The notes under the pieces: model-generated
Database searches by the model: none
Told to the model about the DNA's origin: nothing
What the model saw: the letters and a program-made list of their open reading frames with translations, nothing else
Translations under genes and position numbers: made by a program
DNA from: Arachis hypogaea
Taxonomy: Eukaryota; Streptophyta; Magnoliopsida; Fabales; Fabaceae
NCBI RefSeq assembly: GCF_003086295.3
Contig: NC_092045.1
Coordinates: forward strand, 95,449,761-95,513,760
Reading direction: 5' to 3'
Length of the DNA: 64,000 nt
Shown: one piece after another, positions 1 to 11,690 of the stretch
How positions within the stretch are numbered: position 1 is the stretch's first letter
How the letters are laid out: each line of letters opens with the position of its first letter

Positions 1-913
1 AGAGAAGTTCATTCAGTCTGATGTAGAACGGAGGTGTTTGTCAGGCACACGTTCATAGATTGAGGGAGGTGATGAGTGTCACGGATCATCACCTCTTTCA
101 CAATTAAGCGCGAATAAACATCTTAGATCGGACCATACACACGTTTGAATGAAATAGAAACAATTGCATTAATTCATCGAGACGCTGCAGAGCTCCTCAC
201 CCCCAACAATGGAGTTTAGAGACTCATGCCGTCAAAAAGTATGTAATTCAGATCTGAAAATGTCATGAGGTACAAGATAAGTCTCTAAAAGTTGTTTAAA
301 TAGTAAACTAGTAACCTAGGTTTACAGAAAATGAGTAAACTAAGATAATTGGTGCAGAAATCCACTTCTGGGGCCCACTTGGTGTGTGCTGGGGCTGAGA
401 CTAAAGCTATCCACGAGTAGAGGCCTTTCTTGGCGTTAAACTCCAGGTTATGACGTGTTTTGGGCGTTCAACTCCGGATCATGACGTTTTTCTGGCGTTT
501 AACTCCAGACAGCAGCATGAACTTGGCGTTCAACGCCAAGTTACGTCGTCTATCTTCGCGCAAAGTATGGACTATTATATATTGCTGGAAAGCCCTAGAT
601 GTCTACTTTCCAACGCCGTTGAGAGCGCGCCAATTGGACTCCTGTAGCTCCAGAAAATCCATTCCGAGTGCAGGGAGGTCAGGATCCAACAGCATCAGCA
701 GTCCTTTTTTAGCCTAAGTCAGATTTTTGCTCAACTCCCTCAATTTCAGCCAGAAAATACCTGAAATCATAGAAAAATACACACACTCATAGTAAAGTCC
801 AGAAATATGATTTTTTTCCTAAAAACTAATATTATTCTACTAAAAACTAACTGAAACATGCTAAAATCTACATGAAATTACTCCCAAAAAGCGTATAAAA
901 TATCCGCTCATCA
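1..913 (-). mobile_element. LTR fragment, same family as elements B/C
   Basis: This is the 5' part of a minus-strand LTR cut off by the window start. On the minus strand it opens with TGATGAGCGGATA (plus-strand end at 913), the same end as the LTRs ending at 28127, 31154 and 40099. Bases 428-545 hold four short palindromes built on TGGCGTT-AACGCCA, the same block as 30690-30790 and 39610-39740. The sequence right of 913 is MULE transposase, not the polypurine-type tract (CAACACCAAACTT on plus) that follows the other LTRs, so 913 is an outer edge: either a 5' LTR or a solo LTR. The predicted target duplication is TCTTG (914-918); the other copy would lie outside the window. Confidence 0.85.
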
Positions 914-2392
914 TCTTGCTATGCAGGCATAGTTTCAAAATGGACGACTGCTGATGGCTCCTTATGACATGGCCTCAAACCATATGGGCAAAGTTTCATA
1001 CGATGCTTTCTAACCTCCAAATATTTTTCCCACTAATTTTTGTTTAGCCAACCATGCTTTTCAATAACTGATGGTGTAATTGAACTTCGACTGTACTTCC
1101 ACAATAACTGATTTCACCTTTATCGGGGAGTCAGCTTCAACCAATGGCTTTATTGCTTCTGCAATTGTATTTGAATCCAGTTTCGAATAATCCTGAGAAA
1201 TGGTGGCTTTGGTACAAGTATAACTACCATTATACCTCCTTATAACCCAACAGAACTTTCTGCTGATTATGCTAACCATGATCAGCCAATCACAACCTAA
1301 CCCATATTGTGTACACTTGGCATAAAATTTCAACGGGTCCAACTCATACACCCGATAATTTACACCTCTTCAGATGGTATAATCTTTCATTACCATAATA
1401 ACAGCTTCCCTAGAACTGAATTCCATTTTCACGGCAAATTCACCATCTGCCACCATAGGAATTTCTGCCACGATGACAGTCATACAATAAATATTTAATA
1501 AACAAATATTTAATGAGTAAAATTAAAAGTAAAATATATCTATAACTTATAAATGAATTATATCATGAAATTAATACTAATTAATAACTAAATAAAAACA
1601 TAAACACTTAAATAAATATTAATTAATATTTAACTAAATCAATAACTAACTAAAAAGATTATTATCTTAAATTTAACTAAATAAACACAAATAAATGCTA
1701 ATTATGTATATTTTCACATGTTATACGTAACTATTTAGTCCATTGATCAATATAAATTATTACAAAATTCTAATCCTTCATATAAATATAGGTAATCGCG
1801 TACCTGCATTCATATATTCTGGAAACTTCGGAGCATGCATGGCTTTCAAATCCAAAGCTCGTATGAAAGATGGCTCCTCAAACGGATGTTCGTTTGCCAG
1901 TGCATTTTCCACGTCTATCACATTTGCCTCCATAGTGTCGTCACCTTAATCTTTGTCTCCGTCTGGACCAACAAATTCGTAATTACTTTCAAACTCTTCT
2001 TCATTGTCACTATTGTAATCTTCCTGTTCAATATTTCGGTCGGTTTCAGATTGTTCAAACTCAATATACAACTCAATGAATGACATATGAGCGCGACTTT
2101 CAATGTACATTGAAAATATCTCTTGCATGCTCGCTTCATTGGTTATATATTTGGTTTGAAATTGAACGAATCCACCAAATACCGGTATAGGATACCTGTA
2201 TAAAATACATTATATTTTCCTTGACATTTTAGAATCTATCTTCTCACAAATCACATTTTTTAGTTCTTCGAATGAGATTGTAAATGGAATAACAATGTCT
2301 AACGGTTTTTCACAAATAAATTTCACTTTTTTAGATGTTTGTAACAAAATCTTACCAAAATAATATACTTTTAATAGGACTGTATCATCCAT
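914..2392 (-). pseudogene. MULE (mudrA-like) transposase, N-terminal part, degenerate
   Basis: This is the N-terminal portion of a Mutator-like transposase, which would cut and paste its own element in the nucleus. Exon 1 runs 2392 to 1804 and encodes a PB1-like start (MDDTVLLKVYYFGK...), a FIELYIEFEQSE segment and an acidic SDNEEEFESNYE stretch. A GT donor at 1803 and an AG acceptor ending at 1465 join in frame (M-N-A then E-I-P-M-V). Exon 2 (1464 to 914) carries the EFSSREAV, FYAKCTQYGLGCDWLI and YTCTKATISQDYSKLDS motifs of the MuDR DNA-binding region. In-frame stops lie at 2210-2212, 1946-1948 and about 1376, and more near 914-1060. The catalytic DDE part is missing because the LTR at 1-913 interrupts the gene. 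Family assignment is by motif recognition. Confidence 0.8.
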
Positions 2393-3012
2393 TTTTCTCA
2401 CTCACATGAATATGAACTTCACTCAATTTTTTTAAACTCATACGAAATGATAAAGATAGATTTGGGTGTAGGAACTGAGGGAAGAAAAAGAAGAAGAAGT
2501 ATGAGAAGAGGAGATTTGCAAACTGGTATACCACTTATATACACTTATATATATATATATATAAAACAAATCGGACCAACCGATTTGTATTGACGCATTA
2601 AAATAACATATATAATAATTAAATCGAACGGTCCGATTTGGTCTTCCCGAAATAAAAAAATTAAAATTATATTAAAATTGAACAGTCCGATTAGTATCAC
2701 CAAAATTAAAATGTTTCCTCCCACACAAATCGGACCGTCCGATTTGTGTCCTAATTTTTTTAACAAAGAAATCAGATGGTTCGATTTCTTCACCCCATGG
2801 TTTAGAAAAAGCTGCCACACATTCATGTCTAGCACCTCTAGTATCCATAACGAGGCACAACACACACAGAACTTCTATATAAAAAAAATGAGCCGTATAT
2901 TGGCAGTGTAACATAATATGCAAACAATAACTGAATAAGCACCCTAAACCTAAAAATGTAAAGTACGAAAATAACAATAATAATGAGTTAAATTATAAAA
3001 TAAAAATACATA
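2393..3012. other. MULE 5' flank without convincing gene
   Basis: This is non-coding sequence upstream of the MULE transposase on the minus strand. It has a purine-rich leader (about 2470-2510), a short (TA)n run near 2543-2562, and the palindrome array listed separately. Open frames here (for example minus 2977-2545) overlap the palindromes and resemble no family I know, so they are not called as genes. The stretch stops at the solo-LTR target duplication. Confidence 0.6.
2567..2789. repeat. Five near-palindromes, about 53-bp spacing
   Basis: Five copies of a 19-bp palindrome related to AAATCGGACCGTCCGATTT start at 2568, 2621, 2675, 2727 and 2769 (spacings 53, 54, 52 and 42). The fourth extends to 13-bp perfect arms around one base (2723-2749). 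They lie just outside the MULE transposase start. Such arrays could be subterminal transposase-binding sites; that role is inference. Confidence 0.85.
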
Positions 3013-3017
3013 CATCA

Positions 3018-6000
3018 TGTAACACCCTAACTACCAAAACTCATGCTTCCGGCTGCGTGACTCTGATAGCTCGGACATCACGATGACACTTATACTATTT
3101 AATACTAAAATATGAGCCTGTTTAAAACTTTTTACCGCAATACCGCTCTGACAGAATACATCAAGATAAAGGCAATGGTACAATAAATAATCTAAAGCAA
3201 TACAAATCATTTCAACAACAACTAAGTAAACTCTCCGAGACTTCAGCGCCCATATTCTGAAAGGGGAAAAATATGGGGGGGTGAGAACATCATCCTCGAA
3301 AGGGTTCTCAATAGAGGGTTTTTGGGAATTACTGTAATATGATACGTGAAGATAAACCGTACCAGTGATTAATAACCGTCTTATGCCTCTTTTCAAAAAC
3401 ATTACAATAAAGTAATGTCGGAAAAATCTTTTCTAAAAGAGGAACCGTTCAATTCTCCAAAAACTCAAAAGCCTTTCAAAAAAGTTTATCTATAATGAAC
3501 CAAAATAGCTTTTCATATTCTTCCAAACCAAAAACACAAAACCGAAACCAACCATTGGTCCATCTCATTTCAACCACGGCCCTAGGCCCAAACAATCCAA
3601 CCAACAACCAATCATCACAATCCAATAGAGTCCCAGTTGCAAACACAGATAGGAAGTTCTAGCACAAACAAACAGTTACAACAAGTAGAACAAGTAGCAG
3701 TTAATCTCAAATAGTCACAAAGGCAAACCAAGTACAATATGCATACCCAAACAATGTCACATAGATGCATATGATGCATGCCTGTTCCTAGTAGCTGATG
3801 ATATCATCTGTCGGTTATAGCGCCAACTCGACAAGTCCTGGTAGCTAACCATTGGACTGTCCCTCTGTCGCGCATCCCCAACTCGAGTTATACTCAACAT
3901 AAACTTGATCATAATCATGGTCCATATCTAACACCCTCACTGGTGTATATTCATGGGGGCGAGCTCATCCGGGACTTTCACAGTGTCCGGCCACACTTAC
4001 GACATAGGGTCAGCAGAGTCTTGAATCTCCACCTGGAGCACGTGGTGGCTAGCCACTGCTTTCTCCCAGAAAACTCGTGCCTCTGATAGTGGAAGTGCAA
4101 AATCACAATTACCAATAATCAGCATATATGCATTCATTCTCAGCCATGGATCAACATCCATCTCAGCTATCCGGCTTAATTTCATAATTCATAGCCAGCC
4201 ATATGGCTCATAACTCATTCGGCAATTAGCCATAACTCAATAGCATACACAGCCATTCCGGCTCATAACAAAATAGCACTTTCACCATTCAACATCATCA
4301 AATTCATAAAATCGGCATTTAAGCCATAAATCACTTTTTCTCAATTCATTTCACTTTGAAATCAAGTTTCAACTCTTTTTAGTCTTGGCTTTAAAGATCT
4401 CATTTCTCAAATCATCTCAGGCTCATAAGCCACTTTTACTCAAGGTAAATTCCCCTTTTAAAATTCCAAGACTTCCAGAACCATGAAAAGTTAAAGATTC
4501 ATTTTGAAACATTCAAAATTATCCATCCAACAATGGGATTTTATAACAAAGTTTCTCGGCAGAGTCCCAAGTCTTTAGGGGAGAATAACATAACTCATTT
4601 CGCCAAATTCATTTAAAATCATTAAAACCTTGGCTTTCTAATTTGAGTAATAAAATAGGATCTAAGCCAAACCGACTCACGTAATCATTTACTTCTTTTA
4701 AAGCCGTTTCCTTTACTTAGGCAAAACTAACTTCAACCCCCATGATAAATTCTAGAACGATTCAACTGTTCAAAATTGTTTTAGTCTTGCAAGAATTCAG
4801 AATTCAAAGAGTACTTAAAACCTTTCTCAAAACATTTCAAAATGAAACTTGTAAATATACATTCAGGTTCTTTCAAAGTCATTGAAACTCCTCTAATTGA
4901 AACCCTCAAGTCAAATTCAAAGGAATTTCCTTTGTCACATTTAAAACAGCTTTAAAACATAAGTTTTGTCTAAAATAACTTTCTCCTGAAAGAGATACAA
5001 TGCCTTTCTTAAGAAGCAAGACTAAATCACAATTTCCTCTTTAATAATTCATTTCAAAAGCATGAATCATCCTTTTCCTGATAATTCAAATAAAATAGTA
5101 AAAGTCTTTAACTCATCATTTTTCCAGACAACATTCAATAAAGACTCAGATTTTATAGAAATTTCGGCAGCACCTCCCCTAAAACTTGGACTTTGCCACC
5201 CGGTTCGGGTCCCAACTAAACCATTTGACAATCCTTTTCAACAGTCCAAATTTCAGAATTAGTCCAAGGTAAGCCAAAATCCAACAGTCATCTCAATTCC
5301 ATATTTCAAGAAAACCATTTCAAAATCAAATCATTATCAGCCGAATAAACTCATTTCTAAAGCTTTAAAGAAACGGTTTAGCAACAATCATTTATCAAAC
5401 TAGATCATTTAAAGCAAACCAGGCTGAATTCAAGAGTGTATTCTATTTTTCACATTACCAAGAAAATTAACTCAACTCAAATCAATTTCCAACGGATTAA
5501 ACTTGATCTCAAAGTTTTAAAAGAATCAACTTCAAAAGCATTTCGTTTCACAAAACCACACAACAATCCAACCAACAAACGTTCATAATCAGTCAAGACA
5601 AATCAAACCAAACATAAGGCCAATACAATCACCAAATACACATTCTCTCACAGCAGTATCCATATATAATAATTCCAATATATAAAAATATTGTTTTTGG
5701 AAAGCGCCCCTACCTCAAAACGCAATTTCTATAATCCAAACGCCTCATAAGTTCTTTTCACCTCAACTCAAAATCAAAGGCAGCTTCAAAGCACAGCCAC
5801 ACACATTTTTGCAGCAGCATAACCAGCTCTAAATTACAACAAGCAACCTCAGTTACTAAACTCTAAGAATATTAATACCGTAAAGGCTTTAATACATGTA
5901 CGGGACACTAACGTAGGGCTTTCGAAACATAATTTCTTACCGGAATAACAACACGAAGCAACTGCGATTTTGAACCGGCCCCGACAACAGCTCCGGCGGC

Positions 6001-7186
6001 GGCCAGAAGCTCTGGTGGATCAACTATAAAAACCGCGCAGCATCAAAACCTTCTCGAAACTCAAAATGACCGAAACCACAAATTAATACCCTTATCGGAA
6101 GAGCGCTCTCCGGCTCCAGAGGCAGTTTCCTCCACTCTTCTCCATGATCGACCACGATGGAGGTGCAAGCTGGCAGAGACGGCGGTGGTTCCGATGGCGG
6201 TGCGGCTCCACCACCAGTGACCGAGGAGCATGACAGAAGCGTTTTTCCCACTCAATGGCGCTTTCTCCTTCGAATCGGATCGGAGCAGACCTCCAGCAAT
6301 AGGGAGGTGGCATCTTCGAACAGCAAGCCATGGCAATGGAGGACTTCAGTGATGGTGGAAGGACAGCGGAGGACCCACGACGGCGGAGGCACGGCCGCAG
6401 AACAGGGACCCCCCTTTCTGCCGATCTCTCTCTCCCTCCTGCTCGAGCTTCTCTCTTCGGCCCTCCGTGGATGACAAGGACTCAGACTCCGCGGTGAGGA
6501 GGACGACGGTGCGAGTATCACGGTGGCGACGGCGAGCTAATCGGCGACGAGGAGAACAGCAAAAGCCCCCCGCTTGGCCTCTCCCTCACTCCGGCGCTAC
6601 TCACTGCGAACCTCCTCTCGTCGTGGAACGACGGCAGCGGCGCGGATGGCAACTCGTAGGCCCGGCGATGACGACACGACGGCGAGGGTAAAGCCCGACG
6701 CGCCGGCATGGCCTCCTCCCTGCTCTCCTCTTCTTTTCCTTCGATTGCTCTTTCTTTCTTTGTTTCTTTCTTTCTTTTGTTTTTCTGATGGGTTTGTCAT
6801 GTTGAGGCAGGTGAGGCTGCGGCTACTAGGATGAAGGGAATTAGGGTTTCATTTTTGAAACCTAAGGTTAGTGTTAATCTAGGGGTAGTTTAGGTAATAT
6901 CAAATAAAAGTGGAGATAATATAGTAATTGAAACCCAAATTAAATCTAACACTAATTGTATATAGAAAAATGCTACTTGCTCATCAAATTTACAAATTAT
7001 TTTTAATAAAATATTTAAATCCAATAATTGTAAAATCGGATAATAATCTCAATTTATTTCAAATTCAATTAATCAAAACTTGCTCTAATTTTCTTTAATA
7101 AAAAAATTTTTAAAATTAAAGCTACAGAAATACTGAATTTGAAATTAGTTCATGATAACCCTTTTTTAAAAGCTCTGGGTCTTACA
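3018..7186 (-). mobile_element. Solo LTR, Tekay/Del-like chromovirus
   Basis: A 4169-bp LTR begins TGTAACACCC and ends GGGTCTTACA, an inverted terminal pair with one mismatch. It is flanked by identical 5-bp target duplications CATCA at 3013-3017 and 7187-7191. No internal region is present, so this is a solo LTR left by LTR-LTR recombination. Segments around 3770-4200 match the Tekay-like LTRs at 45490-45960 (the 'gctgatgatatcatc', 'cgacaagtcctgg' and 'gagcacgtggtggctagcc' blocks), but the rest is diverged, so it belongs to a sister subfamily. Minus orientation is assumed from that match. The target was sequence next to the left MULE. Confidence 0.9.
5955..6835. other. GC-rich block inside the solo LTR
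   Basis: This stretch of roughly 0.9 kb is clearly richer in G and C than the AT-rich DNA on both sides. It is full of GGCGG, CGGCG and CT-rich runs, ending in a (CTTT)n-like tract near 6740-6785. Open frames in several phases on both strands (for example plus 6157-6474) look like by-products of composition and match nothing I recognise. It lies near the minus-strand 5' side of the LTR, where a promoter or leader would be expected. Confidence 0.55.
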
Positions 7187-7191
7187 CATCA

Positions 7192-8104
7192 TAATCTTAA
7201 CTATCACTTCCTTATAAACCCTGAATTTGTCGATTTCATACACCCATATGAACTAAACAAATATACAATGCATACTTGCACTAGCCGATGGCAACTAACG
7301 ACAATCTTGACCAGTTCCGATCCTATATTTTTTGTGCAGGTCCAACGTTCCACTCGCCTAACAATGCACTTTCTAATGAAGCCACCTAATTGACCACAAA
7401 ACACTTACAAACGCCAACAAGAGGAGCTCAATCTTACGATGGCGTCGTTGGTAGAGGTTCAACTTATTGTCTCTATCTAGGTTACACCCCCTTATTGTGT
7501 TTTCATGGAAGCTACCTGAATTTATTTTTCCCTTCTGCTCTTACAAACAGCCTAAAACCAAAAAAAAAAAAAACTCATTTCAAAGAGGGCCATTATTAAC
7601 TATGATAACAAATTTCATAATACAAGCTAATCAATATCTTTAATCTCGTTACATTTTGATACTATGTGCGTAAACAGTGACAGCATCACTGTTTGTCTTA
7701 CACCCAGTTTTGTCACTTTTAAGTTTTTGTCCAATAAAATAGACATTTGTCACTAAATTATATTACCATTTGTTTTTTATACGTGTAAAAACAAGATTCT
7801 TTTTAACATAAAAAAAGTCACTAAAAGGAAAAATATAATGATTAATCAATTTAATTAAAAAAGAGGAAGAAACATATATAAATTCATAATCTCAAACAAA
7901 ATGAAAATTAATTAAAATCAAGATGATAAAAACTTAAACAGAATTGGTGAAAATATAAAATAATTTATAAAATAAAAATTAATTAGTACATATTTTTTGA
8001 CATAATCTATAATATTTTAAGGAGAACTAAAGTTGTACACTACTTTTCTGTTATATTTTTAAGGTTAAATCATGTTATACAGGAAGAAGAATTAATAAAT
8101 AATG
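7192..8104. other. Intergenic DNA, no gene seen
   Basis: This continues the target sequence of the solo LTR. It holds a 13-A run near 7560 and otherwise unremarkable AT-rich DNA. Short open frames at 7139-7393 and 7390-7599 show no recognisable motif and are not called. Confidence 0.5.
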
Positions 8105-8575
8105 GTGGATAAATTATTAAAAATACATTCGAATAATTTTATCGTTGATAAAAAAGAATTCAAATATTTTTATCGATAAAAATTTCTAACATTAAATGTG
8201 TATTTTTTAAAAAATATTTTAGAAATTAAATTTTGATGCAATTTTTGCAAATATGATTAGAAAAATGAGATATTTTTATTCTTAAAATTTGGTGATTTTT
8301 TTGTAATTTTTTAAAAATATTATTGATTGTTGAAAAAAAAATTCACAAAATATATATAATTAACAAAAAATCACCAAATTTTAAGAATAAATATATCTCA
8401 ATTTTTTAATCATATTTATAAAAATTATATTAAAATTTAATCTTTAAAATATATTTTTGAGAATATATATTTAATATATAATATTTTTGTTATATTTAAA
8501 TATTTTTATCGATAAAAAAATTTAAATATATTTTTTTAATAATAAAATTATTCGGATGTATCTTTTGTAATTTAC
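8105..8575. mobile_element. Foldback/MITE-like long inverted repeat
   Basis: The left arm beginning about 8105 (gataaattattaaaaatac, then attcgaataattttat) is matched in inverse by the right arm ending about 8575 (ataaaattattcggatgtat, then tttgtaattta). The mirror relation continues inward (ATTTTTATCGATAAAAA, then AAATTTGGTGATTTTTT versus AAAAATCACCAAATTT) to a centre near 8335. No coding capacity. A non-autonomous DNA transposon is the best reading; no target duplication could be assigned. Confidence 0.75.
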
Positions 8576-8865
8576 CCTAATTGAATATAAACTCTCTTTG
8601 AATAGTTTATTCTCAAACAATATTATCACCCAATAACATGATGTTCACTAATAAGTATATATAATATCCTTTCATTCCCCTACAGCTCCTGCGGGGGAAA
8701 ATATTTTATATATATTATTAGAAAATATAAAAATATAAAAAATGAACTTTATGAGCTTAAAATTATTCGACTGGTTACTATAGAGTAACATCATGTTCCT
8801 TAAAGCAATGAACTAGTGGCTTTATGCCACGACTTAATTTATCTGGAATCTTCACCTTTTTCCCG

Positions 8866-8901
8866 TAATAATAATAATAATAATAACATTAATAATAATA
8901 A
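8866..8901. repeat. (TAA)n microsatellite
   Basis: About seven TAA/AAT units followed by a short palindrome-like ACATTAATAATAATAATGT. Nothing else recognisable lies between 8576 and 9220. Confidence 0.85.
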
Positions 8902-9224
8902 TGTTGATTATATGGCCAAGTTCGAGCATGGCAAGACAAATGAAATTTAATAATTCGCCTGAGCGACATGTGGGAAACTTTTTTAGGCTCGAGAGGAAAC
9001 ATTACGAAATTAACTATACTCCTTCAATTAATTAATCTATAGCATACTCTTATTAGTAAGTTAATAGGGTCACGTTATAAAGATCAAGAATTTTGACAAA
9101 TTTGGATATAAGATCTACCTTGTAATTAGAACCATTATTTTTTTTTCTCTCCCTTTAATTTTGAGTTGTCATTATAATATGCCAAGTACAGATTTTTTTA
9201 CGTGAAAATATTTGGCATACAAAA

Positions 9225-9308
9225 AAATTAATTAAAAAATTAAAATTTATTTTATTTAATATTTATTAATTTTTTAATAAATATTATATAAAATAAATTA
9301 AATTTTTT
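9225..9308. repeat. AT-rich hairpin
   Basis: An imperfect inverted repeat (aaaatttattttatttaata...aatattatataaaataaatt) with its centre near 9270. It may be the core of a small MITE, but AT-rich composition makes this weak. Confidence 0.45.
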
Positions 9309-9391
9309 TTTAGTATTACCGTTTCTTCCGATGCCAACTTACACTGCACATGGGCTTTCTTTTCTAATCTTGTGACTTTAATTTATGGCAA

Positions 9392-9526
9392 AAATTTAAG
9401 TGGAATCGACCTCACACAAAATTGATAATTAAGAATTATTAGATGAAAATTTAGTTAAATTAATTAAATATCTAACGACTCCTAATTATCAACTAATTTT
9501 ACGTAAAGTCGACTGTACCTGAATTT
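9392..9526. mobile_element. Short MITE with GTCGAC-containing inverted repeats
   Basis: About 135 bp with inverted ends: the left arm aaatttaagtggaatcgac pairs with the right arm gtcgactgtacctgaattt, followed inward by GATAATTA / TAATTATC and CTAACGACT-type segments. The layout matches a MITE I recall as abundant in legumes; the exact family name was not verified. Confidence 0.7.
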
Positions 9527-10684
9527 CTAATTTAATTTGCTTAGCCTTATATATTTTGTGCGTGAGTTGTGTGTGACTTTACATGTGTCAGTGAAGGAGA
9601 TTCGTAAATCCCTACTATGCATCGAACTTTTCTTGTGGAAGCTATTAACTCGAGAAAAGAATAAATATTAAACAAGTTTGATTTTTTAGTCTATAAATAT
9701 TTAAATTTTTAAAAATTTAAAAAAATATTTAAATTTTTTATTTTTTTAAAATTTAAATATGTTAATTTTTCTGTTTATTTGAATATGTTAGAGCTAATAA
9801 AAAAATCAAACATAATTTTTATTATACTAATTTAATCGATATATAAATATATACATAAAAATTTTTTTGAAAGAAGACAAACTAAACTCAAAATTTAATA
9901 TGTTTAAACTTAAAAAAATAAAAAATTTAAATATATTTTTAAATTTTTAAAAATTTATATATTTACAAACTAAAAAAATAAAAAATTTATTTATCTTTTT
10001 CTCTGAATATTTAAACGGAAGTTGTATCACAAAGAATCTTTATATAAATCTTTGAACTCATGCTCAAATATTTTTTAATTCTTTTTAAACATGTATATAG
10101 TATATAATATAAGATGGCGATGCTTTATGGGGGTTGTGTTGGTTTGTTGAAACAAGTTGACCTGTCTAATGTAGCCATATCCATGGCTATCAGTCACCGA
10201 ATTTCTGAATTTATGATAGGTTATAATATAAAAATACTATTGGTATAATAAAATTAATTATTAATATATTTATTATAAATATATATAATTTAATTTATTT
10301 TTAATATATATTTATTTTTTAATATATATTTTATACTAATAATTTATTTTAATAATTAATTTTAATATACAAGTAAAATAATAAGTTATAACATCATATG
10401 ATATCCCACAAGTTACTATTTGGTAGGCTGTATAAGATCCTATTGATTTTGGTTTGCACATTTTCGCAGACATTACGATATGAATATGTACAAGGTTTCT
10501 TGAGCTGAAAAAAATACTGCTTCAATTCTCAATAATGCAGATTCTGTCGTTGAAAAATTGGCCTTTGGTATTTGTGGATATTTTTTAATTACATTAATAA
10601 GAGATTTCGTTAGAAAGTAGTAACTATCTTGGAAAATATGCTGTTTGGTATTTGTGGTCTTGTGGATATTTACCAAAGAGCTTT
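9527..10684. other. AT-rich intergenic DNA
   Basis: No gene seen. Bases 10215-10375 form an AT-rich imperfect inverted repeat (AAATTAATTATTAATATA against TTAATAATTAATTTTAATA) that could be another degenerate MITE. A 67-codon open frame on the minus strand (10676-10473) has no family features. Confidence 0.5.
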
Positions 10685-10956
10685 CTTGAGTAAATTGTTA
10701 TAATAGTCTCTGAAATTTGTGTGAATACTCAATATAGTTTTCAAAATCTTGATTTTTTTATAATAGTCCTCCAGATAAAATTTTGAGCACTTATAATGGT
10801 CCTTGAACATATTTTTGGTGATGAGTCATCACTAGAGTGCTTACGTGACGTCATTTTGTCACGCTTAATGGATCTAACAGTTAATTTAGCTGGCTCGTTT
10901 TCAATTTATACCCACATTGGTTCCTCCCTCTATATTTAACCCTAAATTACCATATC

Positions 10957-11433
10957 GTTGTTGGAACTAGCGGCCATGTCTCTTTTCCTGTTTGCATTGC
11001 CGCCAAGTTAAAAGGGATAAAGCTTGTGATTCATGAATAGAATTCTACTCCTAATTTGGCCAACTTTGTTCTTGCCCTGTTTGCTGATGCTATCTTCGTG
11101 GCTTTCAACTCAACTGTTGATAGCTTCCTGAGGGAGAAGTGTGTGGTGTGCGGGAATCCGATGAGGTTGTTGCTGAGGAACAAAGTTTCAAAGGCGGCAG
11201 CAAGGTCGCATTTCTTTCCAGGGTATGGGAAGACGAGTGAATGTAAAGCAAAGGTTTTGGTGGTTCTTGGAGGGTCTTATGGTGCAAATGCTGTCAACAT
11301 CGCAACGCTGAATTTGTATTATCAGATGCTGGGGCAGAGTAGTTGTTTATACATTACATGGCAAATTGGGGTCGAATCATATGATGAAATGGACAGTCTT
11401 GTTAAGAATTATCCCCGCTTGTATATGGTACCG
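10957..11433 (+). pseudogene. Captured fragment of plant MurG-like N-acetylglucosaminyltransferase gene
   Basis: One reading frame encodes VVGTSGHVSFPVCIAAKLKG, then ADAIFVAFNSTVDSF, CVVCGNPMRLLLR and KVLVVLGGSYGANAVNIATL, ending near MDSLVKNYPRLYMVP. This resembles the middle of MurG (UDP-GlcNAc : lipid-linked muramoyl-pentapeptide GlcNAc transferase), with its glycine-rich nucleotide-sugar-binding loop (LGGSYGAN). Plant MurG homologues are plastid-targeted; that is family knowledge. The fragment lacks the N-terminal lipid-binding region and the C-terminus, and has an in-frame TAG at 11038-11040. It lies between the inverted repeats of the Pack-MULE-like element, so it is a transduplicate and not the functional gene. 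Both ends are abrupt. Confidence 0.8.
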
Positions 11434-11502
11434 TAAGTCTTTGATCCTAAGCCTTCAAATATTCAACAAATTATACATGTGATTGTTTTTACATAGGCAT
11501 TG

Positions 11503-11690
11503 TCAAAACTGAAGAGCTTTTCCGTGACTTGGTCCAAAAACTCTTTTCCAAAATAAGATGACCTAGAAAGCATGAAGAGCGATAAGCTAAAGTTGATTAT
11601 CAAGGACATGTTGCAAAGGAGGAAGTACCTGGTGGTATTTGATGATGTCTGGCATATGCATGAATGGGAAGCTATCAAATATTGGTAATT
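11503..11690 (+). pseudogene. Captured fragment of NB-ARC (NLR) resistance gene
   Basis: The first part reads TEELFRDLVQKLFSKI. After a one-base frame change near 11555 it continues DLESMKSDKLKLIIKDML, RRKYLVVFDDVW and HMHEWEAIKY. This is the stretch of an NB-ARC domain leading into kinase-2 (LVVFDDVW), typical of coiled-coil NLR immune receptors. It lies 70 bp after the MurG fragment, inside the same inverted-repeat element, so two unrelated genes were captured by one transposon. It is too short to function. Confidence 0.8.

Noticed and set aside
2545..2977. Two minus-strand frames of about 100 codons upstream of the left MULE
   Set aside because: They run through the palindrome array, and the shared peptide pieces (KSNH, DGPICV, RTVQF) come from the DNA repeat.
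6024..6834. Several overlapping open frames on both strands in the GC-rich part of the solo LTR
   Set aside because: They overlap in up to five frames, have Arg/Ser/Pro-rich composition-driven sequences and no family motif. High GC removes stop codons by chance.
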